A stretch of DNA of 64,000 nucleotides, taken from Mycobacterium malmoense (GTDB lineage: Bacteria; Actinomycetota; Actinomycetes; Mycobacteriales; Mycobacteriaceae). The DNA is taken from the NCBI RefSeq assembly GCF_019645855.1, contig NZ_CP080999.1:124001-188000 (forward strand), written 5' to 3'. A program made the translations under genes and the position numbers. Below are positions 9,334 to 16,693 of the stretch, piece after piece. The notes under the pieces are model-generated. The model was given only the letters and a program-made list of their open reading frames with translations, had not been told where the DNA came from and did no database searches. The number at the start of each line of letters is the position of its first letter. Position 1 is the first letter of the stretch.

Positions 9334-10209
9334 TTAACCAACGGCGATTCGCTTGGTCAAGTCGGAAGACGCTGGTCGGGCGGGGTCTCTGGTGCTGAGC
9401 CGATGAACGCCCAGCTCCGCCAGATTGACCACCACCATGTTGTTGTCGATCGGACCGCCGTTTTTGCCCAAACCGTCCACCACAGTGCGATATCCGTCAC
9501 CGCAGAGTACGGATTGGTAGCGGTGGTGAAAGTGCCCGTGCCACAGCCGGGCTGGACGAACCGCATCGACGACGGACCGCAACCGTGCCCGGTAAAGCTC
9601 GGAACGCCGCAGCTCTCGTGCCGGGAACCCGAACCGGTCGCGGGCGGCGCCCGGAACCGTGATGCCGGCCGGACAGTCGTGGCAGAACATCACGTCCGCG
9701 GGTCCATCGGCCGCGGCGTCACGAGCTTGCTGCGACGTGAGCCACTCCTGGGGCCACCACGACTGTCCGGGCTTGCGCAGAAAGCGGTCGATGGAATAGG
9801 CGCCACCGAGGGCCAAGCAACTGGTCTGCGCCCACTGCCATCGAAATCCTCGCGGCAAGTGGACGATGCGCTCGCGCAGGTACCGCAAGCCGTCGGCATC
9901 GACGGGCCAGCTTAACAACCGATCGAAGTTCTCGTGGTTACCGTCGACGAAAGCTAAGACGATGCCGCAGCGGTCAAGCGCATCATCGAGCGAATCCAGA
10001 TAGTCGTCGGTGAAGTTGTAGCCGAAGTCACCCAGGTGAATCAGCACCGTCGCATCACGCTTGGCGGCATGTTCGATCGCGGCGACGCCGTATTTGGTGT
10101 CGGCATGCCAGTCGCCCGCGATCGCAATACGGGACGGTGGGGAAAGCACCGAGTGCGCCAGCAGTTGGCCAGGGGACGGCAGGCGCGATGGCAGTTGTAC
10201 TCGATTCAT
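9334..10209 (-). CDS. Calcineurin-type metallophosphoesterase
   Basis: Cytosolic metallophosphoesterase of 291 residues (PF00149 type). The metal-binding motifs occur in order: AGDWHAD (DxH), LGDFG (GD), DGNHENFD (GNHE), FCHDCP and HGHFHH (GHxH). Substrate unknown. Start ATG 10209 is preceded by CCCAGGAGG, a strong Shine-Dalgarno that can pair with the 3' end of the variant riboswitch upstream. The longer frame to 10311 would overlap that leader. It is first in the transcription unit leading to the Nudix gene and Ehr1, with a second riboswitch in between. Confidence 0.88.
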   Translation of the reverse strand: MNRVQLPSRLPSPGQLLAHSVLSPPSRIAIAGDWHADTKYGVAAIEHAAKRDATVLIHLGDFGYNFTDDYLDSLDDALDRCGIVLAFVDGNHENFDRLLSWPVDADGLRYLRERIVHLPRGFRWQWAQTSCLALGGAYSIDRFLRKPGQSWWPQEWLTSQQARDAAADGPADVMFCHDCPAGITVPGAARDRFGFPARELRRSELYRARLRSVVDAVRPARLWHGHFHHRYQSVLCGDGYRTVVDGLGKNGGPIDNNMVVVNLAELGVHRLSTRDPARPASSDLTKRIAVG

Positions 10210-10214
10210 AGTCG

Positions 10215-10343
10215 CCTCCTGGGTCGATTTCCGATTGGCGACGTGCCTCGCTGGCACGCCGCACAACCGGAGCTGATCAGTTCCCAGGGACCGTTGGCAA
10301 CCGCCGGGCAATCCCTTGATTGCAGGATGCGGGCCCCACCGCC
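10215..10343 (-). promoter_or_regulatory. Variant crcB-type riboswitch A (GGCGGTG / GCCAACGG)
   Basis: Minus strand: GGCGGTGGGGCCCGC at 10343-10329, a long P2/P3 region, then GCCAACGGTCCCTGGG ending at 10283. Pseudoknot GGGGC/GUCCC is fully complementary. CCTGGG pairs with CCCAGG overlapping the Shine-Dalgarno at 10223-10215. Compared with the canonical core, the A of GCGATG is G and the U of CUGAUGG is C, with further changes G to A and U to C. It is back to back with canonical switch C. Confidence 0.68.
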
Positions 10344-10434
10344 TGTTTTCGGTCCAGGCTACGCGGCTTTTTCAGGCCGGGTCAATCGCGTTGACGCTGG
10401 TCCCCACCCGGGCCGAGCGGCTAGCCTGTACCGA

Positions 10435-10521
10435 GGCGATGGATCTCCGCCTGGGCAGCCCGCCCGAACCGCCGGCCCGGCTGATGGCTCCTGTGTTACC
10501 TGGCAAGCTGTGGGCAAGGAG
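10435..10521 (+). promoter_or_regulatory. Fluoride riboswitch C, canonical, upstream of uspA
   Basis: GGCGATGGATCTCCGCC at 10435-10451 forms P1 and its loop. A GC-rich stem is followed by GGCTGATGGCTCCTGTG (10479-10495). The core nucleotides of the fluoride aptamer are all present. CTCCT at 10488-10492 is complementary to AGGAG at 10517-10521, the Shine-Dalgarno of uspA, so ligand binding to the aptamer should free the ribosome site. Confidence 0.85.
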
Positions 10522-10527
10522 TCCGCC

Positions 10528-10965
10528 ATGGCATTGGTCGTCGGATACGACCGCCACCCGGCCAGCCGGGCGGCGGTGCTCTTTGCCGCTGAACTCGCCG
10601 GCGCCCTGAATGTGCCTGTCCATGTCGTCCACGTGGTGGACATGGCAGATAGCCCCATCTCCGGCACCTCGACCGAGTCGGCCGAAGCTGCCAAGAAAAG
10701 GCTCGACGCCGAGCGCCAGCATGTTGGGGAAGCCCTCGATGCCGCCCATGTGCCGTGGACCTATCACCTTCTGAACGGCGATCCGGTTAAGGCGCTTCTC
10801 AAGACCGCGGATGACTGCTCCGCGACCCTGATCGTGGTCGGCCGGCCGCAGCACGGAATCGTTCCGGCCCTGAGCCACATTGTGACCGGCACCGTGGCGC
10901 GAAACCTGTTGCGCCACAGCACACGCCCGGTTGCGGTGGTGCCCGAGTTCGCGGACAGCCTGTGA
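10528..10965 (+). CDS. Universal stress protein, UspA family
   Basis: Single-domain UspA-fold protein, 145 residues. Seen: N-terminal VVGYDRHPASRAAV, and the C-terminal nucleotide-loop region VVGRPQHG followed by TGTVARNLLRHSTRPVAVVP, close to the G-x2-G-x9-G(S/T) ATP motif of ATP-binding Usps. ATG 10528 is 6 nt after AAGGAG, the site masked by riboswitch C. A longer frame from 10036 is rejected because it would run through the riboswitch. The next gene overlaps by 4 nt (GTGA). UspA genes are among those reported downstream of fluoride riboswitches. Confidence 0.9.
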   Translation: MALVVGYDRHPASRAAVLFAAELAGALNVPVHVVHVVDMADSPISGTSTESAEAAKKRLDAERQHVGEALDAAHVPWTYHLLNGDPVKALLKTADDCSATLIVVGRPQHGIVPALSHIVTGTVARNLLRHSTRPVAVVPEFADSL

Positions 10966-11534
10966 ACGCGGGCAGCGTGAGTCGGGTCTATTTGGCCCGG
11001 CACGGCCGCACCGCGCTCAACGCCGAGGGGCGTCTGCGCGGGCTCAGCGACCCGCCGCTGGATGAGGTCGGCATCGCCGAAGTCTCCCGGCTCGCCGGTG
11101 CGCTGGCCGCCCGACATCCCACCGCGGTGGTCTCCAGCCCGCTGCAGCGGGCGGTGGCGACCGCGCAGGCAATCGGCGCTGCCGCCGGCGTTCCGGTCAC
11201 GATTGATGCCCGGCTCAACGACCGCGACTATGGGCCCATGACCGGCCTTCGTCGCGATGATGTCGAACATCGTTACGGCAGTGTCGATTCCGCACCTGGC
11301 GTGGAAAGCCGAGCGGCGGTCGCCGAGCGGGCACGACGAGCGTTCTTCGAGCTCGTGGACGAACTCGGGCCGGGACCCGTCGTCCTGGTGTCACACGATG
11401 CGTTCAACACCACCTTGCTGGAGCAGCTGGATCCCTCGCTGGACCACATCGGCCAGCGGACGGCGTGCTGGAACCAGCTCAGCCTGGTCGATGGAGTCTG
11501 GCGGGTGGACTCCTATGACGTTGTGGCCGACTGA
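10962..11534 (+). CDS. Histidine phosphatase (phosphoglycerate mutase family)
   Basis: Cytosolic phosphohistidine-dependent phosphatase or mutase of 190 residues. Catalytic motif LARHGRT near the N-terminus and the second catalytic His in LVSHDAFN. The arginine in SSPLQRA is also typical. It is too short for a dPGM glycolytic mutase (about 250 residues), so a phosphatase role is more likely than a glycolytic one. GTG start overlaps the uspA stop, so it is translationally coupled and under the same fluoride switch. Confidence 0.88.
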   Translation: MNAGSVSRVYLARHGRTALNAEGRLRGLSDPPLDEVGIAEVSRLAGALAARHPTAVVSSPLQRAVATAQAIGAAAGVPVTIDARLNDRDYGPMTGLRRDDVEHRYGSVDSAPGVESRAAVAERARRAFFELVDELGPGPVVLVSHDAFNTTLLEQLDPSLDHIGQRTACWNQLSLVDGVWRVDSYDVVAD

Positions 11535-11851
11535 CTCTCGTCTGTGCGGTCTCTGCGGTTCAGGTAGGCCATGAGAACGTCTTCCGCGCGGTGATACTGC
11601 AGCGAATCCACCCACAGGCGGTGGATCGGAGAATGCGCACGCCGGCCGAATTGGCCGCCCGGAGTCGCCACGTAGCCGCCGACGTCGGCGTCGGCAAGTA
11701 GCGCCAGTACGGGACCGATGTCGCTGGACTGCAGATCGGCCAACTCTGCCCAGTAAGTCGCGAAGACCCCATTGTCAGTGCCACCGGGCGGTAGCCAGAA
11801 CGTGACGTCGAACTGCGCCGGATTTCTGATCGGCCGCGACGGCGAACTCAT
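11513..11851 (-). CDS. Hypothetical protein, probably 3' part of a frameshifted gene
   Basis: Function not recognised. A 112-residue reading from ATG 11851 (MSSPSRPIRN...). Immediately upstream, in a frame offset by one base, an open stretch from ATG 12011 (MFKLSRKEPGELVVSG...) reads into it: dropping one G near 11886 would join ...AAREN to HVQSNVNGVL and give one protein of about 165 residues. Either this is a frameshifted gene or two overlapping short ones. It converges on and overlaps the phosphatase gene by 22 nt. Riboswitch D is on the opposite strand just upstream, so it does not control this gene. Confidence 0.5.
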   Translation of the reverse strand: MSSPSRPIRNPAQFDVTFWLPPGGTDNGVFATYWAELADLQSSDIGPVLALLADADVGGYVATPGGQFGRRAHSPIHRLWVDSLQYHRAEDVLMAYLNRRDRTDESQSATTS

Positions 11852-12030
11852 CAGAACCCCGTTGACGTTGGATTGGACATGCGTTCTCCCTGGCTGCTGC
11901 CGTCCAGGGGCCATCGGCGACGTCCGCGGTTTCGGCGAGCCCCACCGCCTTGTCCCATGATGACCCGCTGACGACGAGTTCGCCAGGCTCTTTGCGCGAT
12001 AACTTGAACATCGGGTAACATTGGCGGTCT

Positions 12031-12103
12031 GGCGATGAGGCTCGCCAAGATTGCCGCACCGGGCTAATGGCTTCTACCGCGTGAACGACCCACGGTAGAA
12101 GGC
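12031..12103 (+). promoter_or_regulatory. Fluoride riboswitch D, canonical, without a convincing target
   Basis: GGCGATGAGGCTCGCC (12031-12046), GCCGCACCGGGC stem, then CTAATGGCTTCTACC to 12078. Pseudoknot GAGGC/GCUUC. CTTCTACCG pairs with CGGTAGAAG at 12093-12101. The layout to ATG 12115 copies that of switch E and its mutS target base for base, but the reading frame from ATG 12115 is not a recognisable protein. The next real gene is PE at 12396. It may be a duplicated leader whose gene was lost. Confidence 0.83.
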
Positions 12104-12114
12104 AGGTGAGTTAG

Positions 12115-12408
12115 ATGACATGCCGGGTGAGCGAGCTGACGCACCGTCTCGGCGCAATTGTTGGCGCTGACGCTTTCGCGAGAATCGTTTGCCCGTCCGC
12201 TGCGTGCGCGGGTCGCGTCGATTCGCTCTGCGAGCTGCCCCGGCCGTCGGCCAAGCAACCCGCCGCCCGTCGACCTATCCTGGCAAACTCATCGAATGCT
12301 GTTTGTCCGCAACATGTTTACCGAAGTCCGCCGCCGACACGCAACCAAGCGCCATCCGACCATGTTCGGAGCTATCACAACCAAGGGAGGAAGCCATGTC
12401 ATTTGTGA
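12115..12408 (+). CDS. Uncertain ORF behind riboswitch D
   Basis: A 97-residue frame starting at the ATG that sits where the mutS start sits behind riboswitch E (GGTAGAAGGCAGGTGAG then ATG). The product (MTCRVSELTHRLGAIV...) matches no family I know and becomes Pro/Ser/Arg-rich after about 50 residues, like a non-coding frame. It overlaps the PE start by 13 nt. It could be the damaged start of a lost gene. Confidence 0.2.
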   Translation: MTCRVSELTHRLGAIVGADAFARIVCPSAACAGRVDSLCELPRPSAKQPAARRPILANSSNAVCPQHVYRSPPPTRNQAPSDHVRSYHNQGRKPCHL

Positions 12409-12695
12409 CTACACAACCGGAGTTGCTGGCCACCGCATCCGGCAACTTGGCCACCATCGGTTCCATCATGACCGCCGCGAACGCATCCGCGTCCACCCCG
12501 ACGACCGGGGTGATTCCGGCCGCCGCCGACGAGGTGTCGGCGTTGACGGCCATGCAATTCGCGGTACACGCGCAGATGTATCAGGCGATGGCGGCGCAAG
12601 CCGCGGCGATTCACGAACAGTTCGTGTCCACGCTGGGGGCCAGCGCCGTGTCATACGAGGCCACGGAGGCGGCCAACGCGATCGCGACCGCGTAA
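12396..12695 (+). CDS. PE family protein
   Basis: PE domain alone, 99 residues, beginning MSFVTTQPELLATASGNL, the typical PE N-terminus. The helical hairpin includes GVIPAAADEVSALTAMQF and ends with the YEATEAANA segment, which carries the YxxxD/E-type ESX secretion signal. Good Shine-Dalgarno (AGGGAGG) before ATG 12396. No PPE partner is adjacent. PE proteins are characteristic of slow-growing mycobacteria and are exported by type VII secretion. It lies between two fluoride riboswitches. Any link to them is only positional. Confidence 0.93.
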   Translation: MSFVTTQPELLATASGNLATIGSIMTAANASASTPTTGVIPAAADEVSALTAMQFAVHAQMYQAMAAQAAAIHEQFVSTLGASAVSYEATEAANAIATA

Positions 12696-12747
12696 GGGAC
12701 CCAATCTGACAAGCGCGAACCCAGTGATCGCGGGTAGCATGGAGCAA

Positions 12748-12819
12748 GGCGATGAAGCTCGCCTTAACTGCCGCACCGGCTGATGGCTTCTACCACGTGA
12801 ACGACGCGCGGTAGAAGGC
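12748..12819 (+). promoter_or_regulatory. Fluoride riboswitch E, canonical, upstream of the MutS-like pair
   Basis: GGCGATGAAGCTCGCC (12748-12763), GCCG-CAC-CGGC stem, TGATGGCTTCTACC to 12794. Pseudoknot GAAGC/GCUUC is perfect. The alternative hairpin GGCTTCTACC / GGTAGAAGGC (12810-12819) ends just before GGTGAGGG and ATG 12831. This is the cleanest match in the window to the fluoride aptamer core. Confidence 0.9.
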
Positions 12820-12830
12820 AGGTGAGGGTA

Positions 12831-14366
12831 ATGGCGGGCTTTACCAGCATCCTTGGTCCGGATGTCGACGGTATGAGGGGTGCCGACATACCACCACCGG
12901 ATTGTTTGGCCGATCTCCATCTCGACCAGATCGTCGCCGCGGTTACGGCTGGATATGGTGACAGTGATATCGCAAGCATCTTCTACACGCCCCTGCACGA
13001 CGTGCCTACGGTGGAGTACCGCCAGCAGGTCTTCCGTGATCTCGAAAACGAGGAAACACGGTCACCGATACAGAATTTCGTCGAGGGCATGCGCGCGATG
13101 CGGGGCCGGCTTCACGTGGCCAGGAACGCCTGGCATCGGCTACAGCGACAGGGCTGGCTGGTCGCTGCGATCGAAAGCTATTGCCACACGGTGGCGTTGC
13201 TGCGAGACGATCTCGCCCACGTCCGGCCGCGTTCGCGGGGGCTATGCAACTTCGGCGAACACGTAACCCGCTACGTCACCAGCGAAGCGTTCACCACGCT
13301 GGTGGCCGACACCGAATCGATGCGGGACCAGCTGCGCAAAGTGCGATACACGGTGCACATCGAGGGCCTTCGGGTCCACGTCGAAAAGTTCGACGGCCAA
13401 AACGACTACAGCTCGGCGGTTGCCGAGACATTCGAACGCTTCGCCACCGAGTCCAGCAAGGACTATCGTGTCGCCCTTCCGGAGTTCAAAGACATGAACC
13501 ATATCGAGGAGCAGATCCTCGGATGCGTCGCCGAACTTCATCCGGAGGTCTTTACGCTGCTCGGTGACTTCTGCCGCCGATACGAACACTTCATCGAACC
13601 CGTCGTCGCCAGATTTGAGCACGAGATCCAGTTCTATCTGGCATACCTTGCGTTCGTCCAACGCTTCACCGCGGCCGGGCTAGCGTTCACCTATCCGCGT
13701 GTCACCCAGGAGCCGGGCGTCGTGGACGCCCGGGACGCCTTCGACCTGGCGCTGGCAATCAACGCGGTGCAAGACGAAAGACGCCTTGTTACCAACGACT
13801 TTCACCTGACGGAATCCGAGCGGATTTTCGTGGTTACCGGTCCGAACCAGGGCGGTAAGACGACCTTCGCCCGGACCATCGGCCAATGCGCCTATCTCAC
13901 CTCGATTGGGTGCCCGATACCCGCCAGCGACGCCAGACTGACATTGCCCGATCAGATCTTCACCCATTTCGAAAGGCAGGAAGACCTGTCGACGCTGCAC
14001 GGAAAGCTCGACAACGAGCTGGTACGGATTCATGACATCCTTTCGCGCGCAACCGATGCGAGTATCATCATCATGAACGAGAGCTTCTCGTCGACCACCG
14101 TCAATGATGCCCTGTTGATCGGCCGTGAGGTGCTCGAACGAATCATCCAGCTGCGCTGCGTCGCGGTTTACGTCAGCTTCCTCGACGAGCTGTCCACACT
14201 GGATCCGGCGTGTGTGAGCATGGTCGGCGAAGTGGCCCAGGATGATCCAACTCGGCGGACATTCAAGTTCACCCGCCGACCCGCGGACGGCCTGGCCTAT
14301 GCCGCCGCACTAGCCGACAAGTACGGCCTCAGCTACGAGGCGCTGGGGCGGAGGATCAGCCAATGA
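12831..14366 (+). CDS. MutS-like ATPase, first of pair
   Basis: DNA-mismatch-repair MutS-type ATPase of 511 residues. It lacks the N-terminal mismatch-recognition domain of true MutS and consists of the core/lever region (about 1-320) and the C-terminal ATPase. Walker A is TGPNQGGKTTFAR and Walker B-like IIIMNESFSST. HGKLDNE matches the MutS D-loop region. ATG 12831 is preferred over GTG 12822 because GGTGAGG precedes it. It overlaps the next gene (ATGA), so the two probably form a heterodimer. MutS-like genes are known to occur behind fluoride riboswitches. Their role in fluoride stress is unknown. Confidence 0.88.
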   Translation: MAGFTSILGPDVDGMRGADIPPPDCLADLHLDQIVAAVTAGYGDSDIASIFYTPLHDVPTVEYRQQVFRDLENEETRSPIQNFVEGMRAMRGRLHVARNAWHRLQRQGWLVAAIESYCHTVALLRDDLAHVRPRSRGLCNFGEHVTRYVTSEAFTTLVADTESMRDQLRKVRYTVHIEGLRVHVEKFDGQNDYSSAVAETFERFATESSKDYRVALPEFKDMNHIEEQILGCVAELHPEVFTLLGDFCRRYEHFIEPVVARFEHEIQFYLAYLAFVQRFTAAGLAFTYPRVTQEPGVVDARDAFDLALAINAVQDERRLVTNDFHLTESERIFVVTGPNQGGKTTFARTIGQCAYLTSIGCPIPASDARLTLPDQIFTHFERQEDLSTLHGKLDNELVRIHDILSRATDASIIIMNESFSSTTVNDALLIGREVLERIIQLRCVAVYVSFLDELSTLDPACVSMVGEVAQDDPTRRTFKFTRRPADGLAYAAALADKYGLSYEALGRRISQ

Positions 14367-15898
14367 AGGTTCGACTGCTACACCCCGTTCACGACCCCGA
14401 CCTAGCGCCGCGGCTTCCGTGGCCATTGCAGAATCTCGTCGATGACGATCTCGAGCTCCGGCGGATCTACAAAGCGATGGCCGCCGGCGACGAATTCTTG
14501 CTCGACACCGCCAAAAAGATAGTGCCACAGGCGGTTGTCGATCCCGACGTCATCGTCTACCGTCAGCAAGTCTTGGCGGATTGCCTGGCCAATCGTGCCG
14601 CGGTGCAGCGGATGTATGACGTCGCGGTCGACGGTGTCGAAGTTCGGCGCAAGGTGTTCCTCGGCGGTTTGATGTCCCGCGACCCACAGGCCATCCTGCG
14701 TCGCTCCGTTCGGATTCTCGAACTGCTGGTCGGCAACCTCCGGCAATTGCGCAGCCTGTGCGATGAGCATGCCAACGGATTTCGCTCGCCGGGGTTTCGG
14801 CAGCTGTTGGCGATGATTGGCGAGCAGATCGGCGACGAGTACCTCGAGCAGCTCGACGCGGACCTTCGCGAGTTGCATCTTCCGCGAGGTGTTCTGCTCA
14901 GCGCCGCGCTCGGAATGGGTAACAAGGGCGTGGATTATCTCCTTCACCAGCCACCTCGCCGTAATTGGTGGGACAAATTGACCGGAAACCGCAGCAGCGG
15001 TTGCGGCTTCGTTGTTGATGAGCGCGACGAAACCGGCGCGCAGGCGCTAACCGAGTTAGCCGGGCGGGCCATCAACGACATTGCCAATACGGTCACCCGA
15101 TCTGCAGATCACGTCGAGGGGTTCTTTGGCCGGCTGCGCACCGAACTGGGGTTTTACCTGGCCTGCGCGAACCTTTACGATCAGCTCACCAAAGCCGGTG
15201 TGCCCACCTGCTTTCCGATTCCCACACCGATCGGCCCGCCACAGCTCTGCTGCCGCGACCTGCGCGACGTGGGACTGTGCCTGACCGCCGGTAAGCGGGT
15301 CACCGGCAATGACGTCGACGGCGACGCGAAGTCGTTGATCGTGATCACCGGCGCCAACGAAGGCGGGAAGTCCACGTTTTTGCGCAGCTTGGGCGCGGCG
15401 CAGGTGATGATGCAAGCCGGCATGTTTGTCACCGCCACATCGTTTCGCGCCAACGTCCGAGACGCTGTCTTCACGCACTTCAAGCGCGAAGAAGACGACA
15501 CCCACACCCACGGCAAGCTCGACGAAGAACTTGCCCGTATGAGCGACATCGCCGACTTCGTCGGCTCGGCGTCAATGCTGTTGTGCAATGAGTCGTTTGC
15601 CGCGACGAACGAGCGGGAAGGATCGCAAATCGCGCGAGACGTGGTGCGGGCCATGGTCGAAAGCGGGGTGAAAGTGGTTTTCGTCACGCACTTGTACGAC
15701 CTCGCGCATAGCCTCAGCTCGCGACACGATCCGGCCTACTTGTTCCTGCGAGCCCAGCGCCGCCCCGATGGTGTGCGGACGTTCCGATTGGAACCGGGGC
15801 AACCGGAACCCACCAGCTACGGCGAGGACTCGTTTCGGCGGGTGTTCGGCATCGCTTCGAATCGCGACGTCAGCCGGGAAACTGTAGGGTCCGGCTGA
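14363..15898 (+). CDS. MutS-like ATPase, second of pair
   Basis: Paralogue of the preceding protein, also 511 residues, with the same domain plan and no mismatch-binding domain. Walker A TGANEGGKSTFLR, Walker B region MLLCNESFAATNE, and HGKLDEEL. A short region (GNRSSGCGFVVDERDETG) before the ATPase differs from its partner. ATG overlaps the stop of the first gene by 4 nt, so translation is coupled and fluoride-controlled through riboswitch E. A heterodimeric, Msh-like arrangement is inferred. Confidence 0.88.
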   Translation: MKVRLLHPVHDPDLAPRLPWPLQNLVDDDLELRRIYKAMAAGDEFLLDTAKKIVPQAVVDPDVIVYRQQVLADCLANRAAVQRMYDVAVDGVEVRRKVFLGGLMSRDPQAILRRSVRILELLVGNLRQLRSLCDEHANGFRSPGFRQLLAMIGEQIGDEYLEQLDADLRELHLPRGVLLSAALGMGNKGVDYLLHQPPRRNWWDKLTGNRSSGCGFVVDERDETGAQALTELAGRAINDIANTVTRSADHVEGFFGRLRTELGFYLACANLYDQLTKAGVPTCFPIPTPIGPPQLCCRDLRDVGLCLTAGKRVTGNDVDGDAKSLIVITGANEGGKSTFLRSLGAAQVMMQAGMFVTATSFRANVRDAVFTHFKREEDDTHTHGKLDEELARMSDIADFVGSASMLLCNESFAATNEREGSQIARDVVRAMVESGVKVVFVTHLYDLAHSLSSRHDPAYLFLRAQRRPDGVRTFRLEPGQPEPTSYGEDSFRRVFGIASNRDVSRETVGSG

Positions 15899-15942
15899 GC
15901 GGTGGAGAGCGCTCCCGCAATCTGAAAATATGTGCCGGCCGG

Positions 15943-16629
15943 TCAGGCTAGGTGCGCCACTCCTGTGCGAACGACACGACCAGCGATGCTTACCCAGCCA
16001 TTCGGGCTCCACAGGGTGTGGATCAGTGACCCTTTGCCCTGGGTGATGGTCAGATCGCGGCTGAGGTACTCGCTGATGCGTATTGCCGCGGCGCCGGTGG
16101 CTTCGTCTTCCTGCACGCCAAGCTCGGGTCCGAACGAGCGGGAGCGCACGCGCCCGGCGTCTCGGTCGATCCAAGCCCATACATAGTGCGGGAAGTCGTC
16201 GGAATAGTCGCTGGGGTCAGCATCGATGACATCCTGAGGCGAGATCAGTTGATGCATCACGAATTCAGGAGTCCATTCGGCGTATGCCCGGATGATCGCC
16301 AGCTCTGAGGCGTAATCGACTTCGACGATGCCGACCGGGAGCCGTAGGCTTCGAACGGGTGTGCCACGGTCACGCAGCCACCAAGCCGCTCCCACGGCGG
16401 GGTGGCCAACGAATGGCGATTCAATGGCCGGCGTGAAGATGTGAGCCTCGGCCGTAGCATTCCCCCGCTTCGGAAGATCGACGAAAATTGTTTCGCTATA
16501 ACCCAATTGGGTCGCAATGCGTTGTCGGTCCGCGTCTGGCACTGCAGCGGCGTCAATCACGCCGAGCAGGTTTCCGAATCTGCCGTCGATGTCGGTGAAC
16601 ACCCGCAGAACGGTTACGTCGGTAGCCAT
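15943..16629 (-). CDS. PhzF-family isomerase/epimerase
   Basis: Phenazine-biosynthesis-like (PhzF) fold protein, 228 residues. Family landmarks: SETIFV with the catalytic Glu, FVGHPAVGAAW, and GVQEDEATGAAA with the conserved Asp. The substrate is unknown. Most PhzF homologues act on small metabolites as isomerases. Start ATG 16629. It begins 64 nt after the Ehr2 NuoL-like stop on the same strand and may be the last gene of that operon. Confidence 0.88.
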   Translation of the reverse strand: MATDVTVLRVFTDIDGRFGNLLGVIDAAAVPDADRQRIATQLGYSETIFVDLPKRGNATAEAHIFTPAIESPFVGHPAVGAAWWLRDRGTPVRSLRLPVGIVEVDYASELAIIRAYAEWTPEFVMHQLISPQDVIDADPSDYSDDFPHYVWAWIDRDAGRVRSRSFGPELGVQEDEATGAAAIRISEYLSRDLTITQGKGSLIHTLWSPNGWVSIAGRVVRTGVAHLA

Positions 16630-16693
16630 CGGCGCCAGTATCCTCTCATCATCAGTACGCCGCCACAGCGACTGCTCGTATCGGTGTGCACCG

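Noticed and set aside
12031..12103. M-box (magnesium) riboswitch, since M-boxes precede PE genes in mycobacteria
   Set aside because: The GGCGATG/pseudoknot/CTAATGGC arrangement fits the fluoride aptamer and none of the later M-box helices are present.
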